This document shows, piece after piece, positions 37,835 to 46,516 of a stretch of 64,000 nt of DNA. The translations under genes were made by a program, and so were the position numbers. The notes beneath the pieces are model-generated. The model made no database searches, was not told where the DNA came from, and was given only the letters and a program-made list of their open reading frames with translations. Source of the stretch: Protofrankia sp. CiT1 (GTDB lineage: Bacteria > Actinomycetota > Actinomycetes > Frankiales > Frankiaceae); the NCBI RefSeq assembly GCF_917627385.1, contig NZ_CAKJTL010000133.1:1-64000 (forward strand), given 5' to 3'. Numbering within the stretch: the stretch's first letter is position 1; every line of letters begins with the position of its first letter.

Positions 37835-38982
37835 CCTCCCGGCGACCGGCCCTGGGCCGGCGTTCACGGCCGGCACGGCCGGGCCGCTGGGCGCGGCTGT
37901 CACTGCTTACCGGCACGGTCGCCGCGGGCGTGCTCACCGTGCACACCGCGGTGAACGCCCGTCTGTTGCGGGTCGCGCCGGGCGCCCAGCCGGTGACCGA
38001 GCTGGTGAGTGTGTTGCTGCCGGCACGCGACGAAGCCGGACAGGTGACCGCGTGCCTGTCCGCGGTGCTGGCCTCGGTCGCGCTCCCCCACCTTGAAGTG
38101 ATCGTCTATGACGACGCCTCCACCGACAGCACCGCCGAGGCGGTGGGCAGGGCGGCCGAGGGTGACCCCCGCGTCCGGATCATTCACGGCGGCACGCTGC
38201 CGGCCGGCTGGCTCGGCAAACCGCACGCGTGCGCCAGGCTCGCCGATGAGGCGCGGGGGAGCGTCCTGGTGTTCATCGACGCGGACGTCACCGTCGCCCC
38301 GGACGGGATCGCCCGGACGGTCGGGCTGCTGCGCGCGAGCGGTCTCGGCCTTGTCTCGCCCTACCCCCGCCAGGAGGCTCGAACGGTCGCGGAACGGCTG
38401 GTCCAGCCACTCCTGCAGTGGTCGTGGCTGGCGTTGCTGCCGCTGCGGCTGGCCGAACAGTCCTCGCGTCCGTCGTTGTCCGCGGCAAACGGGCAGCTCC
38501 TGTGCGTCGACACGACCATTTATCACCAGGCCGGTGGACATACCAGCGTCCGTGGCCATGTGCTCGAGGACATAGCGCTGCTGCGCGCGCTGAAGGCGGC
38601 GGGAGCGCGCGGGGTTGTCACGGACGGGACGGACATCGCCCGGACCCGGATGTACCACGGCTGGCCGCAGCTGCGCGACGGCTACGCGAAGTCGCTGTGG
38701 GCCGGCGGCGGAAGCATCCGCGCAAGTGCCGGCCAGGTCGGCATACTGGCCTGGCTCTTCGTGCTCCCGGCCGTTGCCATGCTGCGCGGTTCCCGGACAG
38801 GTCTCGCCGGCTATGCGCTGGGAGTGGCTGGACGAGTGATCGCGGCACGGCGCACCGGCGGCCGGAGCTGGCCCGACGCCCTGGCGCACCCGCTGTCCAT
38901 CTGCGTGTTCGGCTACCTGACCGCGCTGTCCTGGGCACAGCGGCTACGCGGCACCGCCACCTGGAAGGGCCGTCCCGTCTGA
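37831..38982 (+). CDS. Family 2 glycosyltransferase, CruC-like
   Basis: A 383-residue membrane-anchored GT2 enzyme. An N-terminal helix (about 15-40) precedes the catalytic domain: VSVLLPARDEAGQVTACL, VIVYDDASTDSTAEAV, VFIDADVTVAPDG (DxD) and a DIARTRMYHGWPQLRDGYAKSL-type region carrying the acceptor motif. Two more helices close the protein. GTG at 37831 overlaps the cruF stop. By context it probably glycosylates a hydroxylated carotenoid made by CruF, a modification that improves membrane packing. The sugar and acceptor are inferred. Confidence 0.85.
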   Translation: MTSRRPALGRRSRPARPGRWARLSLLTGTVAAGVLTVHTAVNARLLRVAPGAQPVTELVSVLLPARDEAGQVTACLSAVLASVALPHLEVIVYDDASTDSTAEAVGRAAEGDPRVRIIHGGTLPAGWLGKPHACARLADEARGSVLVFIDADVTVAPDGIARTVGLLRASGLGLVSPYPRQEARTVAERLVQPLLQWSWLALLPLRLAEQSSRPSLSAANGQLLCVDTTIYHQAGGHTSVRGHVLEDIALLRALKAAGARGVVTDGTDIARTRMYHGWPQLRDGYAKSLWAGGGSIRASAGQVGILAWLFVLPAVAMLRGSRTGLAGYALGVAGRVIAARRTGGRSWPDALAHPLSICVFGYLTALSWAQRLRGTATWKGRPV

Positions 38983-39147
38983 GAGCGTGTTTGAGATCGT
39001 CATTCCGGCTCACCGCGCCCAGGTGCCCCCTGGCCGCGTTGTCGGCCACACCGATACAACTCATCCGGTATCGCTTCGGCCTTCCGCCTTGCCAGGGGGC
39101 GCCTGGACGCGGCTCACTGATCGAAAGCCCGATCTCACACACGCTCT
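38982..39147. mobile_element. MITE-like element: about 166-base long imperfect hairpin
   Basis: The left end AGAGCGTGTTTGAGATCG starts on the last base of the glycosyltransferase stop and is matched by the inverted right end (AGAGCGTGTGTGAGATCG read backward from 39147). Complementarity continues inward through CCAGGTGCCCCCTGGC against CCAGGCGCCCCCTGGC and through GGCC/CGATAC blocks, so nearly the whole element folds on itself. It has no coding capacity. The ends resemble insertion-sequence termini, but no clear target duplication was found. A role as terminator for the glycosyltransferase gene is also possible. Confidence 0.7.
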
Positions 39148-39412
39148 GACCGATGAAAACCGGCCGTACAGCCGATGAACGGAACACGATGGCATACCGG
39201 CGGGCGTATCCGGCCGCTACGGCCCACTTCGTGCGTGAGGTCCGATTCCCTGTCTCCTCCGACGCTGGTCGGCCGCCGCCCCGTTCCAGGTCGACCGGGG
39301 TCACGCGGCCGCGAGTCGACCTCGGCCTTCGGATGCCTCGCGGCCAATCGTCATCGATACCCAGCGGAACCAGCCGATCTTCAAACCGTGGATGGTACGA
39401 GACTGCGCGGAC

Positions 39413-39742
39413 ATGAAGATCGAGTTCATCGGAATGACCTTGAAGAACGCACCGAGCATCGTCACCGCCGCATTCATGAATCCCGCTGGCGCGCGGGCTG
39501 ATCTCACCCACACGCCGGCCGGTAGCGAACAGCCCGGGGAGGTCGCCTATGGCGAGCCCTTCACCGTTCAGCCGGTCAACAACCCGCTCACCGTGATGAC
39601 CATCGGCGGCGGCGCCATCAAACGTGTGCCGGAACAGTGGGGCAGGACCAACCGGATCCTCCAACCAGCCGGAATCACCTACAATTACAGCGGCGGCGCA
39701 CCCGTCGGCTCGACGGTAAGCAACGTGGCCATCGGCGGATAG
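39413..39742 (+). CDS. Small hypothetical protein
   Basis: A possible 109-residue protein starting MKIEFIGMTLKNAPSI. Composition is balanced and protein-like, including PLTVMTIGGGAIKRVPEQWG and ITYNYSGGAPVGS. The frame continues upstream in plausible codons (VIDTQRNQPIFKPWMVRD) to a stop at 39236-39238, so this may be the remnant of a longer gene disrupted near the MITE-like element. No convincing ribosome site precedes the ATG. I do not recognise the family. Confidence 0.4.
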   Translation: MKIEFIGMTLKNAPSIVTAAFMNPAGARADLTHTPAGSEQPGEVAYGEPFTVQPVNNPLTVMTIGGGAIKRVPEQWGRTNRILQPAGITYNYSGGAPVGSTVSNVAIGG

Positions 39743-39845
39743 CCGCTGAATCCCGCGACTTCCTGCCGGATCACCGAAACCTGATGTTGGCGACACGAAC
39801 GCGGAACAGCGGGCTCCGCTCATCCCAGCCCCCGTACCATGACGA

Positions 39846-39873
39846 GAAAAATTCGGTGTGGTAACTATTTTTC
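39846..39873. promoter_or_regulatory. AT-rich inverted repeat upstream of the EACC1 operon
   Basis: GAAAAAT (39846-39852) and ATTTTTC (39867-39873) are exact reverse complements 14 bases apart, and ACGA/CGT outside them extends the match imperfectly. The AT content is exceptional for this genome. It lies about 95 bases before the EACC1 start, where a promoter and operator for the conflict-system genes would be expected. Confidence 0.5.
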
Positions 39874-39965
39874 GTGGCGGCTGGAGGTGTCGTGGCCCAC
39901 GCAGCGCTCCGGGTGCGTTCATGCTGGTCTTATGCAAGCCTCGCTGGTCGATTGAGGGGAAACAT

Positions 39966-40424
39966 ATGGACGTGGCAATACGGCTGCTGGGAAGCGCCAC
40001 GGACGATCTCCGGTCGTTGCAGGCCTGGCTGGTCGCGGAAGACGAGTTACGCGGCCGGGTGGAGTCCATCGAACAGACACCGGCTCCAGGCCAGCTGGGG
40101 TCGGCCCTCGATACGCTGATCGTCGCGCTGGGTCCGGGCGGTGCCGTATCGGTGCTGCTCGCAGGCCTGATCTCCTGGATTCGGAGCCGGCACAGCGATG
40201 TGGATATCACCGTGGAACGGCGGGACGGCCATACCACGATCCGGCTGTCGGCACGGCGGATACGGGAGCTGAACGCCGCCAGCCTCCGGGACGAGATCGA
40301 CCAGCTCGGCCAGGCACTCAGCGGCCAGGCACTCAGCGGGCCGCTCCCCCCGGTGGCGAGCGATGACCCGAGCCTGCCCGTGGGTCCCCGCCGCGGCCAG
40401 CCCGGCGCGAACCGCGCACCGTGA
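39966..40424 (+). CDS. EACC1: effector-associated constant component of a conflict system
   Basis: A 152-residue protein of the EACC1 family, the constant partner of NTP-dependent conflict systems in multicellular bacteria. It begins with a strand-rich segment (MDVAIRLLGSATDDLRSL). Next come a hydrophobic helix (about 50-72, ending LISWIRSRHS) and then DVDITVERRDGHTTIRLSARRIREL, the usual EACC1 second half. The C-terminal tail contains a short GQALS duplication and is Pro-rich. ATG at 39966 has GAGGGG six bases upstream. The stop overlaps the caspase gene start as GTGA, so the two are made together. EACC1 is thought to link sensor/NTPase modules to variable effectors; its biochemical role is unknown. 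Confidence 0.88.
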   Translation: MDVAIRLLGSATDDLRSLQAWLVAEDELRGRVESIEQTPAPGQLGSALDTLIVALGPGGAVSVLLAGLISWIRSRHSDVDITVERRDGHTTIRLSARRIRELNAASLRDEIDQLGQALSGQALSGPLPPVASDDPSLPVGPRRGQPGANRAP

Positions 40425-43400
40425 CCGGGCTGGCCAATCCGGGGGTGCGGGTGCTGCTCGTCGGTACCAGCATGCACGAGCCGGGGTCACGGCTGCCCGA
40501 TGTTCCCGCGGTCACCCGTACCGTCACCGACCTCGCGCGGTGCCTGACAGACCGCTGCGGCCTGCCCAAGCCGGGGCTGCGCACGCTGGTCGACCCGGCC
40601 GACCCGATCGTGTTCGACCGTGCGGTCAGCGCCGCGGCCCGGGAGGCCAGCGACGTCCTGCTCGTCTACTACGTCGGCCACGGGCTGCTCAGCCCGGACG
40701 GCGAGCTGCACCTGGCCACCGCCGCCTCGCTCGACCTGACCCGGCCACCGGCGCCGCATTACCAGGCCCTTCCCTACCGCACCCTCCGTGACACCCTCGC
40801 CAACTGCCGGGCGCGGACGGTGGTGGTCGTGCTGGACTGCTGTTTTGCCGGCCGGGCATCGGCTGCGCTGCTCACCGGCACCGATGACGTGTTCGCGATG
40901 ACCGCCGTCCGCGACAGCTACCTGCTCACCGCCGCCGCACCCGAGGAGGCGGCCCTGGCGCTGCCGGGCGAGCGGCACACCGCGTTCACCGGCGCGCTGA
41001 TCGACCTCCTGACCAGGGGCGACCCGACCGGCCCGCCGCGGCTCACCCTCGAACGCGCCTACCGTTATCTCGCCCGTGCCCTGCCCGCCGCCGGCCGGCC
41101 GGAACCGCGCCGCAACGCCGGCGGCAGAGCCGGTGATCTCATGCTCACCGACAATCGGGCTTACCGGCCGCCCCCGCCCGCACGCCGCCCTGGCCAGCCC
41201 GGCGACGATCAGGAAACAGTCCGGCCCGACAGCCACACCGACACCGATCCGGTCGAAGACATCTGCCCCTACCGGGGCCTGGAGGCCTACGGCCCGAACG
41301 ACGCACGATTCTTCTTCGGCCGTGACACGCTCACCGCCACGCTGCTGGCGCGGCTCACCGACCGGCTCACCGATCCCCAACCGGTGATGGTGGTGGGGGC
41401 CTCCGGCTCGGGCAAATCGTCGCTGCTACGCGCCGGGCTCATCCCGGCGGTACGTGCCGGCAAGCTGGATGTACCCGGATCATGGGAATGGCCGTGCCAT
41501 ATCATCACCCCGGGTTCGGACCCGCTCGCCGAGCTGGCCTCGCTGCTGGCCCGCGCCACTGGCAGCCAGCCGGAGGCTGTTCGTGCTCTCCTGGCAGATG
41601 ATCCACAACGGGCGGCTGATCTCACGGAGAGCGCTGTTGATGCCGCGATGCCCGCCGATACCGGCTACACCGCCGAGCCGGGGGCGACGGCCGGCGCCGC
41701 CGCGCCGACGCCGCGGATGCTGTTGGTCGTCGACCAGTTCGAGGAGCTGTTCACCAACGACATCCCCGCCACCGACCAGCAGGCCTTCGTCCGGGCACTC
41801 ACCGCCGCCGGCACCCCCCGGAACAACATCCCGCCTCCTGCCCTTGTCGTCATCGGGATGCGCGCGGACTTCTACGGCCGCGCCACGGAGCACCCCGAAC
41901 TCGTCGGCGGGCTGAGCGACGGCCAGGTCCCCGTCGGGCCGATGACCCGCGCCGACCTCATCGACGTCATCCGCCGCCCCGCGCAGGAAGTCGGGCTCGA
42001 TCTCGAAGCCGGCCTCGTGGAGGTTCTCCTGCGAGACCTCGGTGTCGGCGTAGCCATGGACGGCGTCGGACCCGGCCGCGTCCACGGCGTCAGCGTCCTG
42101 CCGCTGCTGTCCTATGCGTTGCTGACCACCTGGCAGCACCGTGACGACCGGTTGCTTACCGCCGCGGGCTACGCCGCGACGGGCGGCATTGACAACGCCG
42201 TCGCCACCACCGCCGAACGGGTCTATGCCGCGCTCGACAAGGCCGGCCAGGCCGCGGCCCACTGGCTGCTGCTCCGCCTCGTGCACGTCAGTGCCGACGG
42301 AGGTGAGGACACCCGACGCCGTCGTTCCCGCGCTGAGCTGATCGCCGAGTACCCGGACGGGAGCGCCGTCGAAGCGGTGCTCGACGCCTTCGCGACCGAA
42401 AAGGCCCGCCTGCTCACCATCGGTCAGGATACCGTGCAGATCACGCACGAAGCGCTGCTGCATGCCTGGCCAACCCTACGTTCCTGGATCGACACCGACC
42501 GGTCCGCCCTCGTCGCCGAACAAGGCCTCAGCGATGACGCCACGACCTGGCGGGACAGCGGCAATGACCCCGACCTGCTCTACCGCGGCACCCGGCTGGC
42601 CCTGGCCCGCGAGCGGGTCGAGACCTCCGGCCGGCACGACAGCCTCGCCCCGGCCGCCCGGAGCTTTCTCGCTGCCAGCATCGACGCCGACAACGCCCGT
42701 GCCGAGGCTGAACGCCGCCGAGCGCGCCGGACCATGCTGTTCGCCATCACCAGCACCGCCTTGTTGATTCTGACGCTGGTCGGAGCCGGCGTGGCCGTCA
42801 TCAACCAACGAGACGCCAGATCCCAACAGCAAATCGCAACCGCCCGGCAGCTCATCGCGCAAGCCGACGCCATTCGAGCCGTCGACCCCCGCGTCGCTCT
42901 GCAACTTGCCGTTGCGGCCTATCGCATCCACCCGAGCGACGAAACCCATTCTGGTCTGCTCAGCACACTCACCGCCATGCGCTACCGAGGAGCTCTTCGC
43001 AACGACAGCGGCACTGTGTCATCTGTTGCTTTTGCCCCGGACGGACAGACACTGGCCACCGGCGGCAGCGACGGCAGCATACTTCTGTGGGAACTCCCCG
43101 GCCAGCACGGCGCCGACGCATACGGACAGCCCTTCCCCGGGCAGCCCCATGCATTCGGCAGGCCTTTCAGCAAACAACGCAGTGTGGTTTCCGTGGCTTT
43201 CGCCCCGGACGGACGGACGCTGGCCACCGGCGGCGGCGACGGCACCACGGTTCTGTGGGATGTCACCGACCATGCCAATGCCCATGCCCTCGGGGAGCCG
43301 TTGGCCGGAAGCGGCGGCAGCGCGGTATCAGTGGCCTTCGCACCGGCCGGGCAAACCCTGGCCATCGGCGACGGCGACGGCACGCCGCACCTCTGGGACG

Positions 43401-44635
43401 TCATCGACCGTGCCCACCCCCGCTGGCTCAACCCCGAACAGGAGCGGACCGCCCGTTCCGGGCCGGTGACCTCGGTAGCATTCGCGCCCGACGGGCAGAC
43501 GCTGGCTACCACCAGCGGTGACGGCAGCGCGGTCCGCTGGGACGTCCGCGACCGAAGCCATCCCCGCCGGGACGGGCCGCTGCTGGCCGGCCACCAAGAG
43601 CCGGCGTATTCCGCGGCGTTCACGTCCAACGGACGCATACTGGCTACCGGCAGCGATGGTATCGTCTCCCTCTGGGACATCACCGATCCCACTCAGGCGC
43701 GGCTCGAACAGGCGATAGCCGGTCACCGAGGGCCTGTGGCCTCGGTGGCATTCGCGCCCGACGGGCACACACTGGCTACCACCAGCGGTGACGGCAGCGC
43801 CTTTCTCTGGGATCTCACCAACCGGCCGGAGAGGCTCGGCCCGCCTTTGGGCCATCACACTCCGGTGACCGAGGTGTTTTTCGATGGGAACACCCTCGTC
43901 GGCCGCGGCTCGGACGGCTCCGATATCGGCTGGGACATCACGGACCGGACGCGGCCCCAACAACTCGAAGCACCCCCGGCTGGCTACCGTGACCGGACGC
44001 TGTCTCTCGCCCTGTCGCCGTCCGGGAGAACCCGTGCCATCGGCGGCGATCCAGACGGCAACGTGACTTTGGAAGACGTCACGGACAGAGACCACCCACG
44101 GCAACTCGGCCAGCCCCTCACCGGTCACCGAACAGCGGTGACCGCCGCGGCTTTCGCGCCCGGCGAGCATACGCTGGCCACTGCCAGCAGCGACGGTATG
44201 GTGATTCTCTGGGATGTCGCCGACCGGAGCCGGCCGCGACGACTCGGCCAGCCCCTCACCGATCATCTCAAATCAGTGACCTCGGTGGCCTTCGCGCCCG
44301 ACGGACACACACTGGCCACCGGCAGCAGCGACCACACTGTCATCCTTTGGGATGTCGCCGACCGGAGCCGGCCGCGACGACTCGGCCAGCCCCTCACCGA
44401 TCATCTCAAATCAGTGACCTCGGTGGCCTTCGCGCCCGACGGGCACACACTGGCCACCGGCAGCAGCGACGGTACGGCCATCTTGTGGGATCTCACGAGT
44501 CTCGACGACCTCCGGAAATACGCGGTACACCATGCGTGCGCCATCGCGGGAGGAAGTCTCGACAGGGACGAGTGGGCCCGCTACATTCCGGTGCTGCCGT
44601 ACCGGGAAACCTGCCCTACCGGACAGGGCAGTTAA
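40421..44635 (+). CDS. EACC1-associated caspase - nSTAND NTPase - TM - WD40 protein
   Basis: A 1404-residue effector-sensor. A caspase-like C14 domain (about 5-230) has the dyad His87 (YYVGHG) and Cys141 (LDCCFAG). A linker leads to an nSTAND1-type NTPase (about 280-640) with GRD, Walker A VVGASGSGKSSLLRAGL (about 324) and Walker B LLVVDQFEELF (about 433). A transmembrane helix lies at about 768-790. Eleven WD40 repeats (about 855-1360) end with the Cys-containing tail typical of such proteins (EWARYIPVLPYRETC). The caspase would be the death or cleavage effector, the NTPase the switch and the propeller the sensor. GTG at 40421 overlaps the EACC1 stop. This is a complete-looking, non-degenerate copy. 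Confidence 0.93.
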   Translation: MTGLANPGVRVLLVGTSMHEPGSRLPDVPAVTRTVTDLARCLTDRCGLPKPGLRTLVDPADPIVFDRAVSAAAREASDVLLVYYVGHGLLSPDGELHLATAASLDLTRPPAPHYQALPYRTLRDTLANCRARTVVVVLDCCFAGRASAALLTGTDDVFAMTAVRDSYLLTAAAPEEAALALPGERHTAFTGALIDLLTRGDPTGPPRLTLERAYRYLARALPAAGRPEPRRNAGGRAGDLMLTDNRAYRPPPPARRPGQPGDDQETVRPDSHTDTDPVEDICPYRGLEAYGPNDARFFFGRDTLTATLLARLTDRLTDPQPVMVVGASGSGKSSLLRAGLIPAVRAGKLDVPGSWEWPCHIITPGSDPLAELASLLARATGSQPEAVRALLADDPQRAADLTESAVDAAMPADTGYTAEPGATAGAAAPTPRMLLVVDQFEELFTNDIPATDQQAFVRALTAAGTPRNNIPPPALVVIGMRADFYGRATEHPELVGGLSDGQVPVGPMTRADLIDVIRRPAQEVGLDLEAGLVEVLLRDLGVGVAMDGVGPGRVHGVSVLPLLSYALLTTWQHRDDRLLTAAGYAATGGIDNAVATTAERVYAALDKAGQAAAHWLLLRLVHVSADGGEDTRRRRSRAELIAEYPDGSAVEAVLDAFATEKARLLTIGQDTVQITHEALLHAWPTLRSWIDTDRSALVAEQGLSDDATTWRDSGNDPDLLYRGTRLALARERVETSGRHDSLAPAARSFLAASIDADNARAEAERRRARRTMLFAITSTALLILTLVGAGVAVINQRDARSQQQIATARQLIAQADAIRAVDPRVALQLAVAAYRIHPSDETHSGLLSTLTAMRYRGALRNDSGTVSSVAFAPDGQTLATGGSDGSILLWELPGQHGADAYGQPFPGQPHAFGRPFSKQRSVVSVAFAPDGRTLATGGGDGTTVLWDVTDHANAHALGEPLAGSGGSAVSVAFAPAGQTLAIGDGDGTPHLWDVIDRAHPRWLNPEQERTARSGPVTSVAFAPDGQTLATTSGDGSAVRWDVRDRSHPRRDGPLLAGHQEPAYSAAFTSNGRILATGSDGIVSLWDITDPTQARLEQAIAGHRGPVASVAFAPDGHTLATTSGDGSAFLWDLTNRPERLGPPLGHHTPVTEVFFDGNTLVGRGSDGSDIGWDITDRTRPQQLEAPPAGYRDRTLSLALSPSGRTRAIGGDPDGNVTLEDVTDRDHPRQLGQPLTGHRTAVTAAAFAPGEHTLATASSDGMVILWDVADRSRPRRLGQPLTDHLKSVTSVAFAPDGHTLATGSSDHTVILWDVADRSRPRRLGQPLTDHLKSVTSVAFAPDGHTLATGSSDGTAILWDLTSLDDLRKYAVHHACAIAGGSLDRDEWARYIPVLPYRETCPTGQGS
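44213..44488. repeat. Near-identical tandem duplication of one WD40 blade (138-base period)
   Basis: Two adjacent 138-base units, 44213-44350 and 44351-44488, differ at one position over their first 119 bases and diverge only in the last 19. Each encodes one 46-residue blade (VADRSRPRRLGQPLTDHLKS to LATGSSD). Other blades are far more divergent, so this copy is recent and suggests active change of blade number. Confidence 0.95.
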
Positions 44636-44750
44636 CGTGGCTTCATTTTCTCATCTTTGCTCGCACACCTGGTCCCAGCCGGGAGAAAGCTGTTCAGAAC
44701 CACTCCTGCGCGGACCAGGGAACCTGATCGAGAGCCGGAGGAAAATGCAG

Positions 44751-45671
44751 ATGAAACGCATCTTCACTGGACTGGTGGCAGCTTTCTTTACCCTTTCAAC
44801 AGCCGGTTGCCACTCGTCCGTCAATAATAGTGAGGACTCCACCAGGACACTGATTTTCACAGCGGTTCCCAGCCGCCCCTCCGGACCCCTGGAGGAATCC
44901 TTCCGGCCGATTCTCAGATTGCTTGAGGAAGAGACCGGCAGGAAGATCCGGTTTCAGGCCGCGCCGGACTACGCGACGGTCATCGAAGGTGTCCGCACCG
45001 GGCAGGTCGACATAGCCGAGATGGGACCGTTCTCCTATGTGCGCGTCAAGCGGCTGGGTACCCAGGCCACTGCCGTGGCGGCCCGGGTGGTCGAGAAGGG
45101 AGACATCCCGGGATACTATTCCTATGGCATCACACGTGCGGATTCACCAATCACCTCTCTCGCCGGCTTCCGTGACAAAAAGGTCTGTTTCGTCGACAAA
45201 AACTCCGCCTCTGGATATCTGTACCCAAAAGCCGCGCTACTAAAAAACGGTATCTCGCCGGAAAATGATCTCACGGCGATCTTTACCCGTAGTCACGACT
45301 CCTCGGTAGAAGCGGTATCCAACGGGCAGTGCGACGCCGGATTCGCCTACGATTCAGTAGTTAATCATCGGCTGCTCGAGGAGGGGCAACTCAAGCCCGG
45401 CGAGATCAAAATCCTATGGAAATCCGAGGAAATTCCCGGCGGCCCACTGGTGATCAATAACAGTCTGCCAGTGGCACTACGCGGAAAAATAATCACAGCA
45501 TTGCAACAGAAAGCCAACGCCGACTACCTGCGGTCAAAGGGGTTCTGCGAGGGCCAGTGTGCCATCACCGACGGATATGCGTACGGTTTCGGACCTGTCA
45601 CCGACGCCAACTACGACAGCGTACGCGCGGTGTGCAAAACCGTCGGGGAAAAGTCCTGCGTGGACAACTGA
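44751..45671 (+). CDS. PhnD-like phosphate/phosphonate-type substrate-binding lipoprotein
   Basis: A 306-residue PhnD-family periplasmic-binding protein. A signal peptide ends in the lipobox STAGC (about residues 18-22), so the mature protein is a surface lipoprotein. The fold is visible in TLIFTAVPSRPSGPLEE, RTGQVDIAEMGPFSYVRV, FVDKNSASGYLYPKAALL and GQCDAGFAYDSVV. Four Cys near the C-terminus could form disulfides. No ABC permease or ATPase lies nearby, so it is an orphan, either a sensor or serving a remote transporter. ATG 44751 is nine bases after GGAGG; ATG 44745 is the alternative. Codons are clearly more AT-rich than neighbours, suggesting transfer. Confidence 0.88.
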   Translation: MKRIFTGLVAAFFTLSTAGCHSSVNNSEDSTRTLIFTAVPSRPSGPLEESFRPILRLLEEETGRKIRFQAAPDYATVIEGVRTGQVDIAEMGPFSYVRVKRLGTQATAVAARVVEKGDIPGYYSYGITRADSPITSLAGFRDKKVCFVDKNSASGYLYPKAALLKNGISPENDLTAIFTRSHDSSVEAVSNGQCDAGFAYDSVVNHRLLEEGQLKPGEIKILWKSEEIPGGPLVINNSLPVALRGKIITALQQKANADYLRSKGFCEGQCAITDGYAYGFGPVTDANYDSVRAVCKTVGEKSCVDN

Positions 45672-45736
45672 CCAACAATGCCGGCTCGGCTCGGGAGCGG
45701 GGCGCACCGGCGTCGGCACCAACGGGGGCCTAGGGC

Positions 45737-46516
45737 CTACTGTAGTAGTGCACCGATGGGAGAGAGCAGGGCACAGCCGATAAGCGCCGTGTGCCGGTCG
45801 AGCGAACTGCCCAGCCGGCGCAGTGCCTCCACATCGTCGCGTATCGACCACAACCGTTCCGCTTCCGTCCACGCAAGATTTCGGGTGAACTCCACGAGGC
45901 GATCCTCGTACCAGTCGTCGAGTCTCCCGTTCAGCCGGTCGATGAAGAGCTGCCAGGTCTTCAGGTAGCTGCGCCGCAACTCGGGTATCGCCTCGAAGAA
46001 CACCTGGTTGATGAGAAGGTAGTCCTGATGCTGCGCCTCTTTCGACGGGCCGGACCCCAGCGCCTTCCAAGTCGAGAGCAGGGCGAACGGCAGATCGAAG
46101 TTGACATGCGCGTTCACTCCCGCGACCGCGGCGGGCAGGGCGTGCACGCCGCGGTCGTTCAGCCGCCTGAAAAGCACCTTCCAGGCCTCCGGAGTATCGG
46201 GATCCGACTCCCCCCAGAGGCGGAGCGCATTGAAGTAGCGCTTGGCGAACTCGACATCGAGCAGTGTCAGGAACCCCGGATCCTGGAAGTCCCCCTGCCG
46301 CAGGTGTTTAAGGATCATGCTGGTGATGGTCCAGTACAGGTGGTTGAAGTCGGCAATCGGGTTCTGCGCATTCTCCGGAGTTGCCTTCTGCAGCATCACC
46401 TTCAGCTCGCCCAGCTGGGCGACAACATCGGAAACATCGCTGGGGTTGCCGGCGACGATGTTGGTGATCTCCTGCTGTACGGTTCCCCAGACCAGCTGCT
46501 TCATACGGCGCTCCAC
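45737..46516 (-). CDS. DUF5995 family protein
   Basis: A 259-residue, mostly helical protein resembling the actinobacterial DUF5995 family. Characteristic segments are NPIADFNHLYWTITSMILKHL (split near residue 57-76), FLTLLDVEFAKRYFNALR, NDRGVHALPAAVAGVNAHVNFDLPFALL (in parts) and the final LDRHTALIGCALL. It lacks a signal peptide or membrane helix. The conserved His and Asn residues hint at a metal site, but function is unknown. It converges on the PhnD-like gene with about 65 bases between stops. The 241-base gap upstream contains an AT-rich stretch at about 46690-46735 likely to include its promoter. Confidence 0.8.
   Translation of the reverse strand: MERRMKQLVWGTVQQEITNIVAGNPSDVSDVVAQLGELKVMLQKATPENAQNPIADFNHLYWTITSMILKHLRQGDFQDPGFLTLLDVEFAKRYFNALRLWGESDPDTPEAWKVLFRRLNDRGVHALPAAVAGVNAHVNFDLPFALLSTWKALGSGPSKEAQHQDYLLINQVFFEAIPELRRSYLKTWQLFIDRLNGRLDDWYEDRLVEFTRNLAWTEAERLWSIRDDVEALRRLGSSLDRHTALIGCALLSPIGALLQ

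Noticed and set aside
38618-40477. A 619-codon minus-strand open frame antisense to the glycosyltransferase, MITE and EACC1 region
   Set aside because: Composition is Arg/Ser/Pro-rich, it crosses the MITE-like hairpin and lies opposite a well-supported EACC1 gene; it is an artefact of high GC.
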